Source: Tsukamurella sp040611135
Lineage (GTDB): Bacteria; Actinomycetota; Actinomycetes; Mycobacteriales; Mycobacteriaceae
Assembly: GCF_040611135.1 (NCBI RefSeq)
Contig: NZ_JBEXNL010000016.1
Span: 1-64,000, forward strand
Direction: 5' to 3'
Length of the DNA stretch: 64,000 nucleotides
Below are positions 48,471 through 57,439 of this stretch, piece after piece (positions within the stretch are counted from its first letter, which is position 1; each line of letters starts with the position of its first letter). The translations under genes and the position numbers were made by a program. Under the pieces are notes generated by a model. It was not told the origin of the DNA and made no database searches. It was given only the letters and a program-made list of their open reading frames with translations.

Positions 48471-49289
48471 ATGGACGCCGACGACTTCGAAACCGCCCGG
48501 CCGAGGCTCGTGGCGGTGGCCACCCGGATGCTCGGCTCGGCCGCCGACGCCGAGGACGCCGTGCAGGAGGCGTGGCTGCGGGCCGACCGCGCCGACGGCA
48601 CCGTCGACAACCCGACCGCATGGCTGACCACCGTGGTCTCCCGGATCTGCCTCGACCGCCTGCGCGCCCGGCGCGACACGGCGCCGCTCGACGAGGTGGA
48701 GCCGGCGGATCCCGCGCCGGGGCCCGACGCGCAGGCGGAACTCGCGGAGTCCGTCGGCGCCGCCCTGGGCGCCGTCCTCGACGACCTCGCTCCCGCCGAG
48801 CGGGTCGCCTTCGTCCTGCACGACGTGTTCGCCGTGCCCTTCGACGATGTGGCGGCGGTCCTCGGCAAGAGCCCGGCGGGAACCCGCCAGCTGGCCAGCC
48901 GGGCGCGCCGCCGGGTGGCCGGCGCTCCCCGGCCCGACGCCGCCCGCGCGGACGCCGTCCGTGCCTTCCTCGCGGCGTCGCGCGACGGGGACTTCACCGC
49001 GCTCGTCGACCTGTTGGACCCGGACGCGGTGTTCCGGACCCACGCCGACGACGCCCCCTCGACGGTGCTGTCGGGCGCGCCCGCGATCGCCGAGGCCTTC
49101 CTGTTCAAGGCGAAGACGGCGCTCGTCGCGCTGGTGGACGGCCTCGTCGGGTACACCGTGCGGCTGCCCGGTGCGCCCGGCTACCTCCTGCTCGGGGACG
49201 TGACCTTCACCGCCGAGGGCCGCATCGCCGCCCTCGACGTCACGCTGCGCGCCGACGAGGTGGCGGGCAGCGAGGTCGTCCCCCTCTGA
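48471..49289 (+). CDS. ECF sigma factor with C-terminal SnoaL-like domain (SigJ/ECF41-like)
   Basis: A 272-residue extracytoplasmic-function sigma factor. Region 2 is ATRMLGSAADAEDAVQEAWLR and continues NPTAWLTTVVSRICLDRL; region 4 is FVLHDVFAVPFDDVAAVLGKSPAGTRQLAS. A SnoaL/NTF2-like extension (about residues 155-272) replaces an anti-sigma factor, as in ECF41/SigJ. The typical WLPEP linker and DGGGR loop are not seen, so it may be a related subgroup. Partner gene and promoter fit ECF41. ATG 48471. An Arg-rich linker, ASRARRRVAG, joins the domains. Confidence 0.87.
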   Translation: MDADDFETARPRLVAVATRMLGSAADAEDAVQEAWLRADRADGTVDNPTAWLTTVVSRICLDRLRARRDTAPLDEVEPADPAPGPDAQAELAESVGAALGAVLDDLAPAERVAFVLHDVFAVPFDDVAAVLGKSPAGTRQLASRARRRVAGAPRPDAARADAVRAFLAASRDGDFTALVDLLDPDAVFRTHADDAPSTVLSGAPAIAEAFLFKAKTALVALVDGLVGYTVRLPGAPGYLLLGDVTFTAEGRIAALDVTLRADEVAGSEVVPL

Positions 49290-49297
49290 CCCGGATA

Positions 49298-49338
49298 CGA
49301 CGGTGCCCGCCCCCGAAAGCCGGGGACGGGCACCGTCG
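49298..49338. terminator. Bidirectional terminator between ECF sigma and acetate permease genes
   Basis: Perfect 12-bp stem CGACGGTGCCCG (49298-49309) / CGGGCACCGTCG (49327-49338) with an inner CCCCCG...CGGGG pairing. It lies between the convergent stops at 49289 and 49350. Confidence 0.9.
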
Positions 49339-49349
49339 AACGCGTGAAC

Positions 49350-51017
49350 CTAGTGGTCGATGGCCTTCTCGACACCGACACCGGTGAGCGAGCGCACCTC
49401 CATCTCGACCGCCTTGTCCGTGAGATCGGCGTCGGGCTTGCCGAGGAAGGTACCGATGATCGCGAGGCCGAAGCCGATCGGAATGGAGATCAGGCCCGGG
49501 TTCGAGAGTGGGAACCAGTGGAAGTCGAGCGACTTGAACATCGACTTATCACCGGCTCCTGAAACCGCTGGCGAGAAGATGATCAGGACGATGGCCGAGA
49601 TCAGGCCGCCGTACATCGAGAGCACGGCACCGGTCGTGTTGAACTTCCGCCAGAACAGCGAGAAGAGGATCGTGGGCAGGTTGGCCGACGCCGCGACGGC
49701 GAATGCGAGCGCCACGAGGAAGGCGATGTTCTGCCCCATCGCACCGATGCCCAGGATGATCGACGCGATGCCGATGACGACCACCGTGATGCGCGAGACC
49801 CGCACCTGCGCCTCCTCGGAGGCCTTGCCGCGCTTGATGACGCCGTTGTAGATGTCGTGGGCGAGGCTCGCCGAGGCCGTGATCGCGAGGCCCGCGACCA
49901 CCGCGAGGATGGTGGCGAAGGCGACCGCCGAGATGACGGCCATCAGGATCGTGCCGCCGAGCGAATAGGCCAGCAGCGGCGCGGCGGCGTTCTCCCTGCC
50001 GGGCGCCTTCGCGATCACGTCCTGGCCGACGAACGCCGCGGCGCCGAACCCCAGGACCAGGGTGAAGATGTAGAACGCGCCGATCAGGCCGATCGCCCAG
50101 GTGACCGAGCGGCGGGCCTCCTTGGCGGTGGGCACGGTGTAGAAGCGCATGAGCACGTGCGGCAGGCCGGCGGTACCCAGGACGAGCGCCAGCGCGAGCG
50201 AGATGAAGTCGAGCTTGGTGGTCTCGGTCTTGCCGTACTTGAGGCCGGGCTCGATGATCTTCTCGCCGACGGCCTCCTTCGCGCCGGTCTTGGCGTTGGT
50301 GACGGTGCCGTCCATGGCCTTCTGCAGCAGGTCCGAGAAATTGCCCTTCACCGCGGCCAGCACCATGAGGGTCATGAGCAGGGCGCCGCCGACGAGCAGG
50401 ACGGCCTTGACCATCTGCACGTACGTGGTGCCCTTCATGCCGCCGACGAGCACGTAGACGATCATCAGCACGCCGACCACCGCGACAACGACGGACTGGC
50501 CGGTGGTGCCCTTGATGTTGAGCAGGAGCGAAACGAGGCCGCCCGCGCCCGCCATCTGCGCGATCAGGTAGAACAGCGACACCGTCAGCGTCGCGAGGGC
50601 GGCGGCCATGCGCACGGGCCGCTGCTTGAGCCGGAAGCTCAGCACATCGGCCATGGTGAACTTGCCGACGTTGCGCAGCCGCTCGGCGACCAGCAGCAGC
50701 GCGACGAGCCACGCGACGAGGAAGCCGATCGAGTAGAGGAAGCCGTCGTAGCCCTGGACGGCGATGGCGCCGCAGATGCCGAGGAAGCTGGCGGCGGAGA
50801 GGTAGTCGCCGGCGATGGCGAAACCGTTCTGCGGTCCGGTGAACGTGGCACCGCCGGTGTAGAAGTCGGTGGCCTTCTTGGTGGTCCGGCTGGCGCGGAT
50901 AACCAGGCCCATCGTCAGGCCGATGAACAGCAGGAAGATGATGATGTTGAGCGTGGTCGAGCCGACCTGCTGGCCGACCTCGATCTTCCGGGGATCGAAC
51001 GCGAGGATATCGGTCAC
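49350..51017 (-). CDS. actP: Cation/acetate symporter (ActP/SSS family)
   Basis: A 555-residue sodium:solute symporter with about 13 membrane helices. Early ATDFYTGGATFTGPQNGFAIAGDYLSAASFLG is the SSS signature region, and GKFTMADVLSFRLKQRPVRM follows as in ActP. The partner DUF485 protein is encoded immediately upstream and overlaps by 4 bp (GTGA), as yjcH-actP in E. coli. It likely takes up acetate or other short-chain carboxylates with Na+ or H+. A poorly conserved loop, NFSDLLQKAMDGTVTNAKTG, is extracellular or cytoplasmic. GTG 51017. An acetate role fits the acuC/pat genes elsewhere. Confidence 0.88.
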   Translation of the reverse strand: MTDILAFDPRKIEVGQQVGSTTLNIIIFLLFIGLTMGLVIRASRTTKKATDFYTGGATFTGPQNGFAIAGDYLSAASFLGICGAIAVQGYDGFLYSIGFLVAWLVALLLVAERLRNVGKFTMADVLSFRLKQRPVRMAAALATLTVSLFYLIAQMAGAGGLVSLLLNIKGTTGQSVVVAVVGVLMIVYVLVGGMKGTTYVQMVKAVLLVGGALLMTLMVLAAVKGNFSDLLQKAMDGTVTNAKTGAKEAVGEKIIEPGLKYGKTETTKLDFISLALALVLGTAGLPHVLMRFYTVPTAKEARRSVTWAIGLIGAFYIFTLVLGFGAAAFVGQDVIAKAPGRENAAAPLLAYSLGGTILMAVISAVAFATILAVVAGLAITASASLAHDIYNGVIKRGKASEEAQVRVSRITVVVIGIASIILGIGAMGQNIAFLVALAFAVAASANLPTILFSLFWRKFNTTGAVLSMYGGLISAIVLIIFSPAVSGAGDKSMFKSLDFHWFPLSNPGLISIPIGFGLAIIGTFLGKPDADLTDKAVEMEVRSLTGVGVEKAIDH

Positions 51018-51412
51018 TTCGACTCTCCCTTGTCCAGCGCGACGCCGCCGCCGTCGCCCTTGAGGTCGGCCTCGATGTGCTGACGGAGATCCGTCGCGAT
51101 CGGGTCGATGGTCCTGTTCGCGAACCGCACGTACGCCCAGGTGATGGCGAAGGTGGTGACGAACTGGCCGAGCCCCATCACGAGCGCGACATTGATGTTG
51201 CCGAACAACTTCTGGCTCATGAAGCCGTGCGCGTAGGTGGCCAGCAGCACGTACAGGACGTACCAGAGCAGGAAGGCCACGGAGATCGGGATCACGAACG
51301 ACGCCAGCCTGCGGCGGAGTTCGCGGAATTCCTTGCTGTCGTAGGCGCGCTGATAGACCGCAGCCGTATCCTCTTCGTTCACGAGCGGAAGTGTGTCATG
51401 GACCACATTCAT
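51014..51412 (-). CDS. DUF485 membrane protein (YjcH-like)
   Basis: A 132-residue two-helix membrane protein of DUF485, with ASFVIPISVAFLLWYVLYVLLATYA and INVALVMGLGQFVTTFAITWAYV separated by a hydrophilic loop. It accompanies SSS acetate permeases in the yjcH-actP arrangement, as here, and probably assists or regulates the permease. The ATG at 51412 gives MNVVHDTLPLVNEED; a GTG at 51382 (VNEEDTAAVYQ) is a real alternative, and neither has a Shine-Dalgarno. Confidence 0.85.
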   Translation of the reverse strand: MNVVHDTLPLVNEEDTAAVYQRAYDSKEFRELRRRLASFVIPISVAFLLWYVLYVLLATYAHGFMSQKLFGNINVALVMGLGQFVTTFAITWAYVRFANRTIDPIATDLRQHIEADLKGDGGGVALDKGESK

Positions 51413-51482
51413 CAGGGGTTTGAATGGTCAACAAACCGCAATGCAACCCCCTGCAACCCGCCATCGGTGGATCACCGCTCCG

Positions 51483-52736
51483 TCAGGCGTCGAGGGCCCT
51501 CCGCGTTGCGGCCGCGATCTCGGCGACCTGCTCGTCGGTGGTGACGAAGGACGGCGAGTACTGGAGCGTGCCGAGCCCTGCCGCTCGACCCGACACGCCC
51601 TGGGCGCGAAGCTTCTTCACCATCGCCATCGCCTCCGCGGGTTCGTGCAACTGCACACCCGCCACGGCGCCGACGCCGCCGCGGACCTGCTCGACCTTCG
51701 GGTGATCGGCGAGCGTCGAGAGCTCGCGGAGCAACGTGTCCTGCAGGCGCAGCGCCTCGGCCACGAGGTTCTCCCGCTCCATGATGTCGAGGACCGCCAT
51801 CGCGGCGGCCGCGGCGGCCGCGTGCCCGCCGTAGGTGTACCCGTGGCGCCACCACACCCCACCGGCGTAGAAGGGCTCCGCCACGTGCGGAGCGACGAAC
51901 AGCGCGCCCATCGGGATGTAGCCGCTGGTGAGCCCCTTCGCCGTGGTCATCAGGTCCGGCTGCAGGTCGAACCGGCTCGACGCGAACCACGCGCCGCCGA
52001 TCCGGCCGAAGCCCGTGATCACCTCGTCCGCGATGAACAGCACGTCGTGCTCGCGGCAGATGTCCCGGACCTCGCGCAGGTAGCCCTCCGGCGGCGGGAG
52101 CAGGCCACCGGCGCCGATCACCGGCTCCGCGACGAAGGCCGCGATCGAGTCCGCACCCACCCGTTCGATGAGCCCGAGCAGTTCCTTCGCATCGTCCCAC
52201 GCGATCGTCGCGGTGTCGTCGAACAGCACGCCGCCGTAGCCCTCGGCGTTCACCGGAATGCCGCCGAGCGAGGTGCCTCCGACGTGCATGCCGTGATAGG
52301 CGTTCGACCGCCCGACGATGAGCTTCTTCTCGGGCCGGCCCTTCTCCTGCCAGTACCGCCGAGCGAGCTTGATCGCCGAGTCCACCGAGTCGGAACCGCC
52401 GGAGGTGAAGAAGACCTTGCTCTCCGGCACCGGCGCGAAGTCCTGCAGGCGATCGGCCAGCGCCACCGTCGTGTCCGTGGCTGCGTCGCCGAACCCGGTC
52501 ACGTGCGCGACCTTGAGCAGCTGCTCGCGCACCGCGTCGGCCACCTCGGCGCGTCCGTGCCCGACGTTGGCGAACCACAGGCCCGCGGTCGCGTCGAGAT
52601 AGCGATTGCCGTCGGTGTCGAAGACGTACGAGCCCTCGCCGCGGGCGAAGACGAACGCGCCGTCGCGCTGGACGGCGCCCATGTCGGCGAAGCCGTGCCA
52701 GAGTGCCGATGAGGTCGTGGGTCCCTGTCCGCTCAT
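51483..52736 (-). CDS. Class III pyridoxal-phosphate aminotransferase
   Basis: A 417-residue omega-aminotransferase. Landmarks are FFTSGGSDSVDSAIKLARRYW, the conserved FIADEVITGFGRIGGAWF (Asp pairing with the cofactor pyridine), and the PLP-lysine in LMTTAKGLTSGYIPMGAL. It transfers amino groups from an omega-amino acid or diamine to a keto acid. A -10 TAGTTT (52743-52748, minus strand) is 6 nt from ATG 52736 (MSGQGPTT), making it the preferred start over ATG 52742. It is 19 bp from the divergent hrpA start. It may be cotranscribed with the acetate permease pair, 70 bp downstream. Confidence 0.87.
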   Translation of the reverse strand: MSGQGPTTSSALWHGFADMGAVQRDGAFVFARGEGSYVFDTDGNRYLDATAGLWFANVGHGRAEVADAVREQLLKVAHVTGFGDAATDTTVALADRLQDFAPVPESKVFFTSGGSDSVDSAIKLARRYWQEKGRPEKKLIVGRSNAYHGMHVGGTSLGGIPVNAEGYGGVLFDDTATIAWDDAKELLGLIERVGADSIAAFVAEPVIGAGGLLPPPEGYLREVRDICREHDVLFIADEVITGFGRIGGAWFASSRFDLQPDLMTTAKGLTSGYIPMGALFVAPHVAEPFYAGGVWWRHGYTYGGHAAAAAAAMAVLDIMERENLVAEALRLQDTLLRELSTLADHPKVEQVRGGVGAVAGVQLHEPAEAMAMVKKLRAQGVSGRAAGLGTLQYSPSFVTTDEQVAEIAAATRRALDA

Positions 52737-52741
52737 AGGCA

Positions 52742-52748
52742 TAAACTA
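52742..52748. promoter_or_regulatory. Overlapping divergent leaderless -10 boxes
   Basis: TAAACT (52742-52747, + strand) lies 7 nt before the hrpA ATG; TAGTTT (52743-52748 read on - strand) lies 6 nt before the aminotransferase ATG 52736. The boxes occupy the same base pairs, so RNA polymerase can serve only one gene at a time. Confidence 0.5.
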
Positions 52749-52754
52749 GAGCAA

Positions 52755-55700
52755 ATGAGTGAACGGGAGACGCGTACGGCACCATGCGGCGCAGACGAGG
52801 CGCAGCTCCGCCCTTCCACGAAGCGCGACCTGTACGCCGCCCTCGGCACCGACGCCGCGCCCGCCGTCACCCTCCGGGACGAGACGCGGCTGCGGGGCAA
52901 GCTGAAGCGCGCCAAGGACTCCGACCTCCCACGGCTGGCGCGCGACGTGGACGCCGCACGGGAGCGGTACGCGGTCCGCGCCGCGGCCGTCCCCGCGATC
53001 GTCTACCCGGAGAACCTGCCGGTCAGCGCCCGCCGCGACGAGATCGCGAGGGCCATCGCCGAGAACCAGGTGATCATCCTGGCCGGCGAGACCGGCTCGG
53101 GGAAGACCACCCAGCTCCCGAAGATCTGCCTCGAACTCGGCCGTGGGGTGCGCGGCATGATCGGCCATACCCAGCCCCGGCGCCTCGCCGCCCGCTCCGT
53201 CGCCGAGCGCATCGCGGCGGAGACGGGGACCGAGCTGGGCGACACCGTCGGGTACGCCGTCCGGTTCACCGACAAGGTCTCGCCGAAGACCTCCGTCAAG
53301 CTCATGACCGACGGCATCCTGCTGCGCGAGCTCACGCGCGACCGGCTGCTGCGCGACTACGACACGATCATCATCGACGAGGCGCACGAGCGCAGCCTCA
53401 ACATCGACTTCCTGCTCGGCTACCTGCGGCAGATCCTCCCCCGCCGGCCCGATCTCAAGGTGATCGTCACGTCCGCGACCATCGAGCCCGAGCGGTTCGC
53501 CACCCACTTCGCGGGGCCCGACGGTGCGCCCGCCCCCGTCATCGAGGTCAGCGGCCGCACCTACCCGGTGGAGATCCGGTACCGGCCGCTCGAGGACCTC
53601 ACGGACGAGGGGGACGAGCCCGCCGATCAGGTGACCGGCATCGTGCACGCCGTCGACGAGCTGTCACGGGAGGCGCCGGGCGACGTGCTGGTCTTCCTTT
53701 CCGGCGAGCGCGAGATCCGCGACGCCGCTGAGGCGCTGCAGGCGAGATACGGTCCTGGCGGTTCCGCCGGTCGACACGGCTCCGCCGTGGAGATCCTGCC
53801 GCTCTACGCGCGGCTGTCCTCCGCCGAGCAGCACCGAGTGTTCGCCCCGCACACCGGACGCCGGATCGTGCTGTCCACCAACGTCGCCGAGACCTCGCTC
53901 ACTGTGCCCGGCATCAAGTACGTGGTGGACACCGGCACCGCGCGCATCTCCCGCTACTCGACGCGCACGAAGGTCCAGCGGCTGCCGATCGAGCCGGTCT
54001 CGCAGGCCTCGGCGCAGCAGCGCTCCGGCCGTTGCGGCCGCACGTCGGACGGCATCGCGATCCGCCTGTACTCCGAGGACGACTTCGACGCACGCCCCGT
54101 CTACACCGATCCCGAGATCCTCCGCACGAACCTCGCATCGGTCATCCTCTCGATGACAGCGCTCGAGCTCGGCGAGGTCTCCGCCTTCCCGTTCGTCCAG
54201 CCGCCGGACGAGCGTGCGGTCCGCGACGGGACGGCCCTGCTCGACGAGCTGGGAGCGCTCGAGGACGCCGCCCCCGGGCACAAGAAGCTCACGACGGTGG
54301 GCCGGCAACTGGCCGACCTCCCGGTCGATCCGCGGATGGCCCGGATGCTGGTGGCCGCCCGCGAGTTCGGCGTGCTGGCTGAGGTGCTGGTCATCGTCGC
54401 GGGCCTGTCGATCCAGGACGTGCGGGAACGGCCCGCCGAGCACCGTCAGGCGGCGGACGCCCAGCACGCCCGCTTCGCCGATCCCACCTCCGATTTCCTG
54501 TCCTACCTGAACCTGTGGCGCCACCTCGGTGAGCGCCGCGCCGAGCTGAGCTCGAGCGCGTTCCGCCGCGAGTGCCAGCGCGAGTTCCTGCACTACGTGC
54601 GGATCCGCGAATGGCAGGACCTGCAGGGTCAGCTCCGGCAGATCTGCCGCGACCTCGGCTGGAAGCTGGACTCGCTGGGGCGCGAGCCGGCACCGTCGCC
54701 GGACCTGATCCACCAGGCGATGCTGGCCGGCCTGCTGTCCCAGATCGGGCTGCGCGAACCGGACGGCAGGGAGTTCCTGGGCGCACGGGGCGCGAAGTTC
54801 CTCGTCTTCCCCGGATCGGCGCTGTCGAAGAAGCCGCCCCGGTTCGTCATGGCCGGCGAGCTCGTGGAGACCTCGCGATTGTTCGCGCGGACCGTCGCCA
54901 AGATCGAGCCCGAGTGGGCCGAGAAGCTGGCCGGGCCACTCGCCAAGCACCACTACTCCGAGCCGCACTGGTCCACCAAGCGGGAGGCCGTACTGGCCAA
55001 GGAGCGGGTCACGCTCTTCGGCGTGCCGCTGGTCGCCGACCGCACCGTGAACTACGGCCGGATCGACCCGGTCGTGGCCCGCGACCTGTTCCTGCGGCAC
55101 GCGTTGGTCCAGGGCGAATGGCGCACCCGGCACCGGTTCTTCGCACGCAACCGCGCGCTGCTCGACGACGCCGAGTACCTCGAGGACAAGGCGCGCCGCC
55201 GCGACCTCGTGATCGACGAGGACGGGCTGTTCGCCTTCTACGACCGCAGGGTGCCGGAGGGCATCGTCTCCGCCCGCCACTTCGATGCGTGGTGGAAGAA
55301 GGCCTCGCGCGCCGATCCCGCTCTGCTCGACTTCACCGCGGAGGACCTGCTCGCCGACGGCGCCGCCGAGGTCACGGCCGACGCGTACCCCACGACGTGG
55401 TTGCAGGGCCGCGTCGAGGTGCCGCTGAAGTACCGCTTCGAGCCGGGCGCCACCGACGACGGAGTGACGGCGCGGATCCCGGTCAAGGATCTGGCGACGG
55501 TGCGCGCAGACGGCTTCGAGTGGCTGGTGCCCGCGATGCGCGAGGAGCTCGCGACGGCGCTGATCAAGTCGCTGCCGAAACAGCTCCGCCGCGAGGTCGT
55601 GCCCGCGCCCGATTTCGCCGCGGCCGCCCTCGCGCGACTCACCCCGCGCGCGGAGCCGCTCGCCGACGGGCTCGCGCGGGAGCTGACCCAGTTGTCCGGC

Positions 55701-56741
55701 ACGGTGATCCGTGCCGAGGACTTCTCCCCTACCGCATTGCCGGACCACCTGCGGGTGACCTTCGTGGTGATCGGTGATGACGGCCGCGAGCTCGGTTCCG
55801 GCAAGGACCTCGACGCGCTCAAGCGACGGCTCGGGGCGGCCGTGCAGGAGGACCTGTCGAGCCGCGCGGGCGCCTACGAGCGCGCTCCCGCCCGGGAGTG
55901 GACCGCGGCCACGCTCGGCGACGTTCCGCGCACCATCGACACGGAACTCCGGGGCAGCCGCGTGACCGGGTTCGGCACCCTCTATCCCGACGGTGACCGC
56001 GCCGGCGTCCGGGTGGTCGCCAACGAGCCGGACCAGCTGGCCCTGATGGGGGCGGGCCTCGACGTGCTGCTGTCGAACGCGCTGCCCACGGCGCACAAGT
56101 CGGTACTGCAGTCGGTCGGGCAGCGGGACCGGCTGGCGCTGTCGCAGAGCCCGTATCCGACGCCGATGGACCTGGTGGCCGACTGCCGCCGGCGCGCCAT
56201 CAGCGATCTCCGGGCGCGCGCGGGCCTCGCGTGGACCCCCGAGGAGTTCACAGCCCTGACCGCGTCCGTGCGCGCCGACCTGGGCGCCACGGTGCAGCAG
56301 TACTTCGCGGACGTCGCGGCGGCCGTGGCGACCGCGACGGAGGTGCGCGGCGCGATCGCCTCGGCACCGCCCGCGCTCCGCGATGCCGCAGACGACATCG
56401 CCGAGCAGTTGGACGGGCTGCTGTTCCCCGGCTTCGTGGCCGCGACGCCCGGCGTGCATCTGCGGCACCTGCCTCGGTACACGGCCGGGGCCGCTGCGCG
56501 ATGGGCGGCACTGCCCGCGGCGATCGACCGGGACGACCGTGGGACGGCGACGCTCGACCGCGTGTACGGCGCGCTGACCGCGAAGCTCGATACGCTGCCC
56601 CAGCACCGACGTGACACGGCGCTGGACGAGGCGAACTGGCTGATCGAGGAACTCCGTGTGAGTCTGTTCGCGCAGTCGCTCGGCACCGCCGGTTCGATCT
56701 CCGAGAAGAAGGTCCTTGCCGCGATCGCGGCCCTGACCTGA
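52755..56741 (+). CDS. hrpA: ATP-dependent RNA helicase HrpA
   Basis: A 1328-residue DEAH-box RNA helicase with full HrpA length. The start contains RAIAENQVIILAGETGSGKTTQL (Walker A at about residue 112), DEAHERSLNIDFLLGYL (motif II), VTSATIEPERF (motif III) and QRSGRCGRTSDGIAIRLY (motif VI). It is followed by HA2, OB-fold and the long HrpA-specific C-terminal region. It unwinds RNA and in bacteria helps mRNA turnover and the rescue of stalled ribosomes. The ATG at 52755 lies 7 nt after a -10, with no Shine-Dalgarno, suggesting a leaderless transcript. Confidence 0.93.
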   Translation: MSERETRTAPCGADEAQLRPSTKRDLYAALGTDAAPAVTLRDETRLRGKLKRAKDSDLPRLARDVDAARERYAVRAAAVPAIVYPENLPVSARRDEIARAIAENQVIILAGETGSGKTTQLPKICLELGRGVRGMIGHTQPRRLAARSVAERIAAETGTELGDTVGYAVRFTDKVSPKTSVKLMTDGILLRELTRDRLLRDYDTIIIDEAHERSLNIDFLLGYLRQILPRRPDLKVIVTSATIEPERFATHFAGPDGAPAPVIEVSGRTYPVEIRYRPLEDLTDEGDEPADQVTGIVHAVDELSREAPGDVLVFLSGEREIRDAAEALQARYGPGGSAGRHGSAVEILPLYARLSSAEQHRVFAPHTGRRIVLSTNVAETSLTVPGIKYVVDTGTARISRYSTRTKVQRLPIEPVSQASAQQRSGRCGRTSDGIAIRLYSEDDFDARPVYTDPEILRTNLASVILSMTALELGEVSAFPFVQPPDERAVRDGTALLDELGALEDAAPGHKKLTTVGRQLADLPVDPRMARMLVAAREFGVLAEVLVIVAGLSIQDVRERPAEHRQAADAQHARFADPTSDFLSYLNLWRHLGERRAELSSSAFRRECQREFLHYVRIREWQDLQGQLRQICRDLGWKLDSLGREPAPSPDLIHQAMLAGLLSQIGLREPDGREFLGARGAKFLVFPGSALSKKPPRFVMAGELVETSRLFARTVAKIEPEWAEKLAGPLAKHHYSEPHWSTKREAVLAKERVTLFGVPLVADRTVNYGRIDPVVARDLFLRHALVQGEWRTRHRFFARNRALLDDAEYLEDKARRRDLVIDEDGLFAFYDRRVPEGIVSARHFDAWWKKASRADPALLDFTAEDLLADGAAEVTADAYPTTWLQGRVEVPLKYRFEPGATDDGVTARIPVKDLATVRADGFEWLVPAMREELATALIKSLPKQLRREVVPAPDFAAAALARLTPRAEPLADGLARELTQLSGTVIRAEDFSPTALPDHLRVTFVVIGDDGRELGSGKDLDALKRRLGAAVQEDLSSRAGAYERAPAREWTAATLGDVPRTIDTELRGSRVTGFGTLYPDGDRAGVRVVANEPDQLALMGAGLDVLLSNALPTAHKSVLQSVGQRDRLALSQSPYPTPMDLVADCRRRAISDLRARAGLAWTPEEFTALTASVRADLGATVQQYFADVAAAVATATEVRGAIASAPPALRDAADDIAEQLDGLLFPGFVAATPGVHLRHLPRYTAGAAARWAALPAAIDRDDRGTATLDRVYGALTAKLDTLPQHRRDTALDEANWLIEELRVSLFAQSLGTAGSISEKKVLAAIAALT

Positions 56742-56751
56742 CCTGACCGCG

Positions 56752-57225
56752 CTACGCGGCGTCGGTCGGGTCCGCGGCGGCGGCGCGGGTACGGAGGTCG
56801 CGGATCGCGGCCTCGAAGTCCTCGATGGACGAGAAGCCCTGGTAGACCGATGCGAAGCGCAGGTAGGCCACCTCGTCGAGATCGCGCAGCGGGCCGAGGA
56901 TGGCCAAGCCCACCTCGTTGGCGGGGACCTCGGCGACGCCGGTGGCCCGAATCGCCTCCTCGACCTGCTGGGCGAGCTTGTGCAGATCGTCCTCGGCGAC
57001 GTCCCTGCCCTGGCACGCCCGGCGCACGCCCTTCACGACCTTCTCGCGGCTGAAGGGCTCGGTGACGCCGTTGCGCTTGACCACCGCCATGACCGCGCTC
57101 TCGACCGTGGTGAACCGGCGTCCGCACGCGTTGCACGAGCGGCGCCGACGGATGCCCTGCCCGTCGTCGAACACCCGCGAATCGACCACACGGGTGTCCT
57201 CGTTCTTGCAGAACGGGCAATGCAT
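56752..57225 (-). CDS. nrdR: Ribonucleotide-reductase regulator NrdR
   Basis: A 157-residue repressor starting with the zinc ribbon MHCPFCKNEDTRVVDSR and SCNACGRRFTTVE (four Cys in CPFC...CNAC), then the ATP-cone domain KRNGVTEPFSREKVVKGVRRA. It binds ATP/dATP and represses nrd genes. ATG 57225 has GGGAGGTGAACCC upstream. An in-frame ATG at 57411 with its own Shine-Dalgarno is open through to nrdR (see next). Downstream of the LysM gene in the same direction; the lexA-Rv2719c-nrdR order is that of M. tuberculosis. Confidence 0.93.
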   Translation of the reverse strand: MHCPFCKNEDTRVVDSRVFDDGQGIRRRRSCNACGRRFTTVESAVMAVVKRNGVTEPFSREKVVKGVRRACQGRDVAEDDLHKLAQQVEEAIRATGVAEVPANEVGLAILGPLRDLDEVAYLRFASVYQGFSSIEDFEAAIRDLRTRAAAADPTDAA

Positions 57226-57411
57226 GGGTTCACCTCCCGCGCGGGTGCGCTCGGATGTACGGCGAGGCAACTGCAGCACCGTGGCCCCTGCCACGGCCGT
57301 GCCCCGCGATCTCGACACCGAGAATACTCGGCGCGGCAACGGCACCACATTGTCGAGGTGCGCCACGCGCCCGCCCTGCCGGGAATCCACTATCGCCATC
57401 CGAGTGGTCAT
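57226..57411 (-). CDS. Possible in-frame 62-residue upstream start or leader of nrdR
   Basis: ATG 57411 with GAAGGAG 6 nt upstream begins an open frame continuous with nrdR, adding 62 residues: MTTRMAIVDSRQGGRV to RTSERTRAGGEP. It contains a near-repeat VVPLPRR...TVLQLPRR. The GC content at third positions (about 77%) is lower than in surrounding genes. It could give a long NrdR isoform or be translated as leader. A possible -10 TATTCT (57321-57326, minus strand) would start a shorter transcript. Confidence 0.35.
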
Positions 57412-57439
57412 CCGCGTCTCCTTCACTCGTGCTGTGCCG

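Noticed and set aside
53664..56606. Open frame of 980 codons on the minus strand inside hrpA
   Set aside because: Composition is typical of an antisense frame (many Arg, Gly, His, Val), and the HrpA frame has every DEAH motif. No Shine-Dalgarno and no domain.
57321..57356. Complete housekeeping promoter for nrdR (TCGACA ... TATTCT)
   Set aside because: The spacer is 24 nt, too long for a standard promoter; only the -10 is mentioned.
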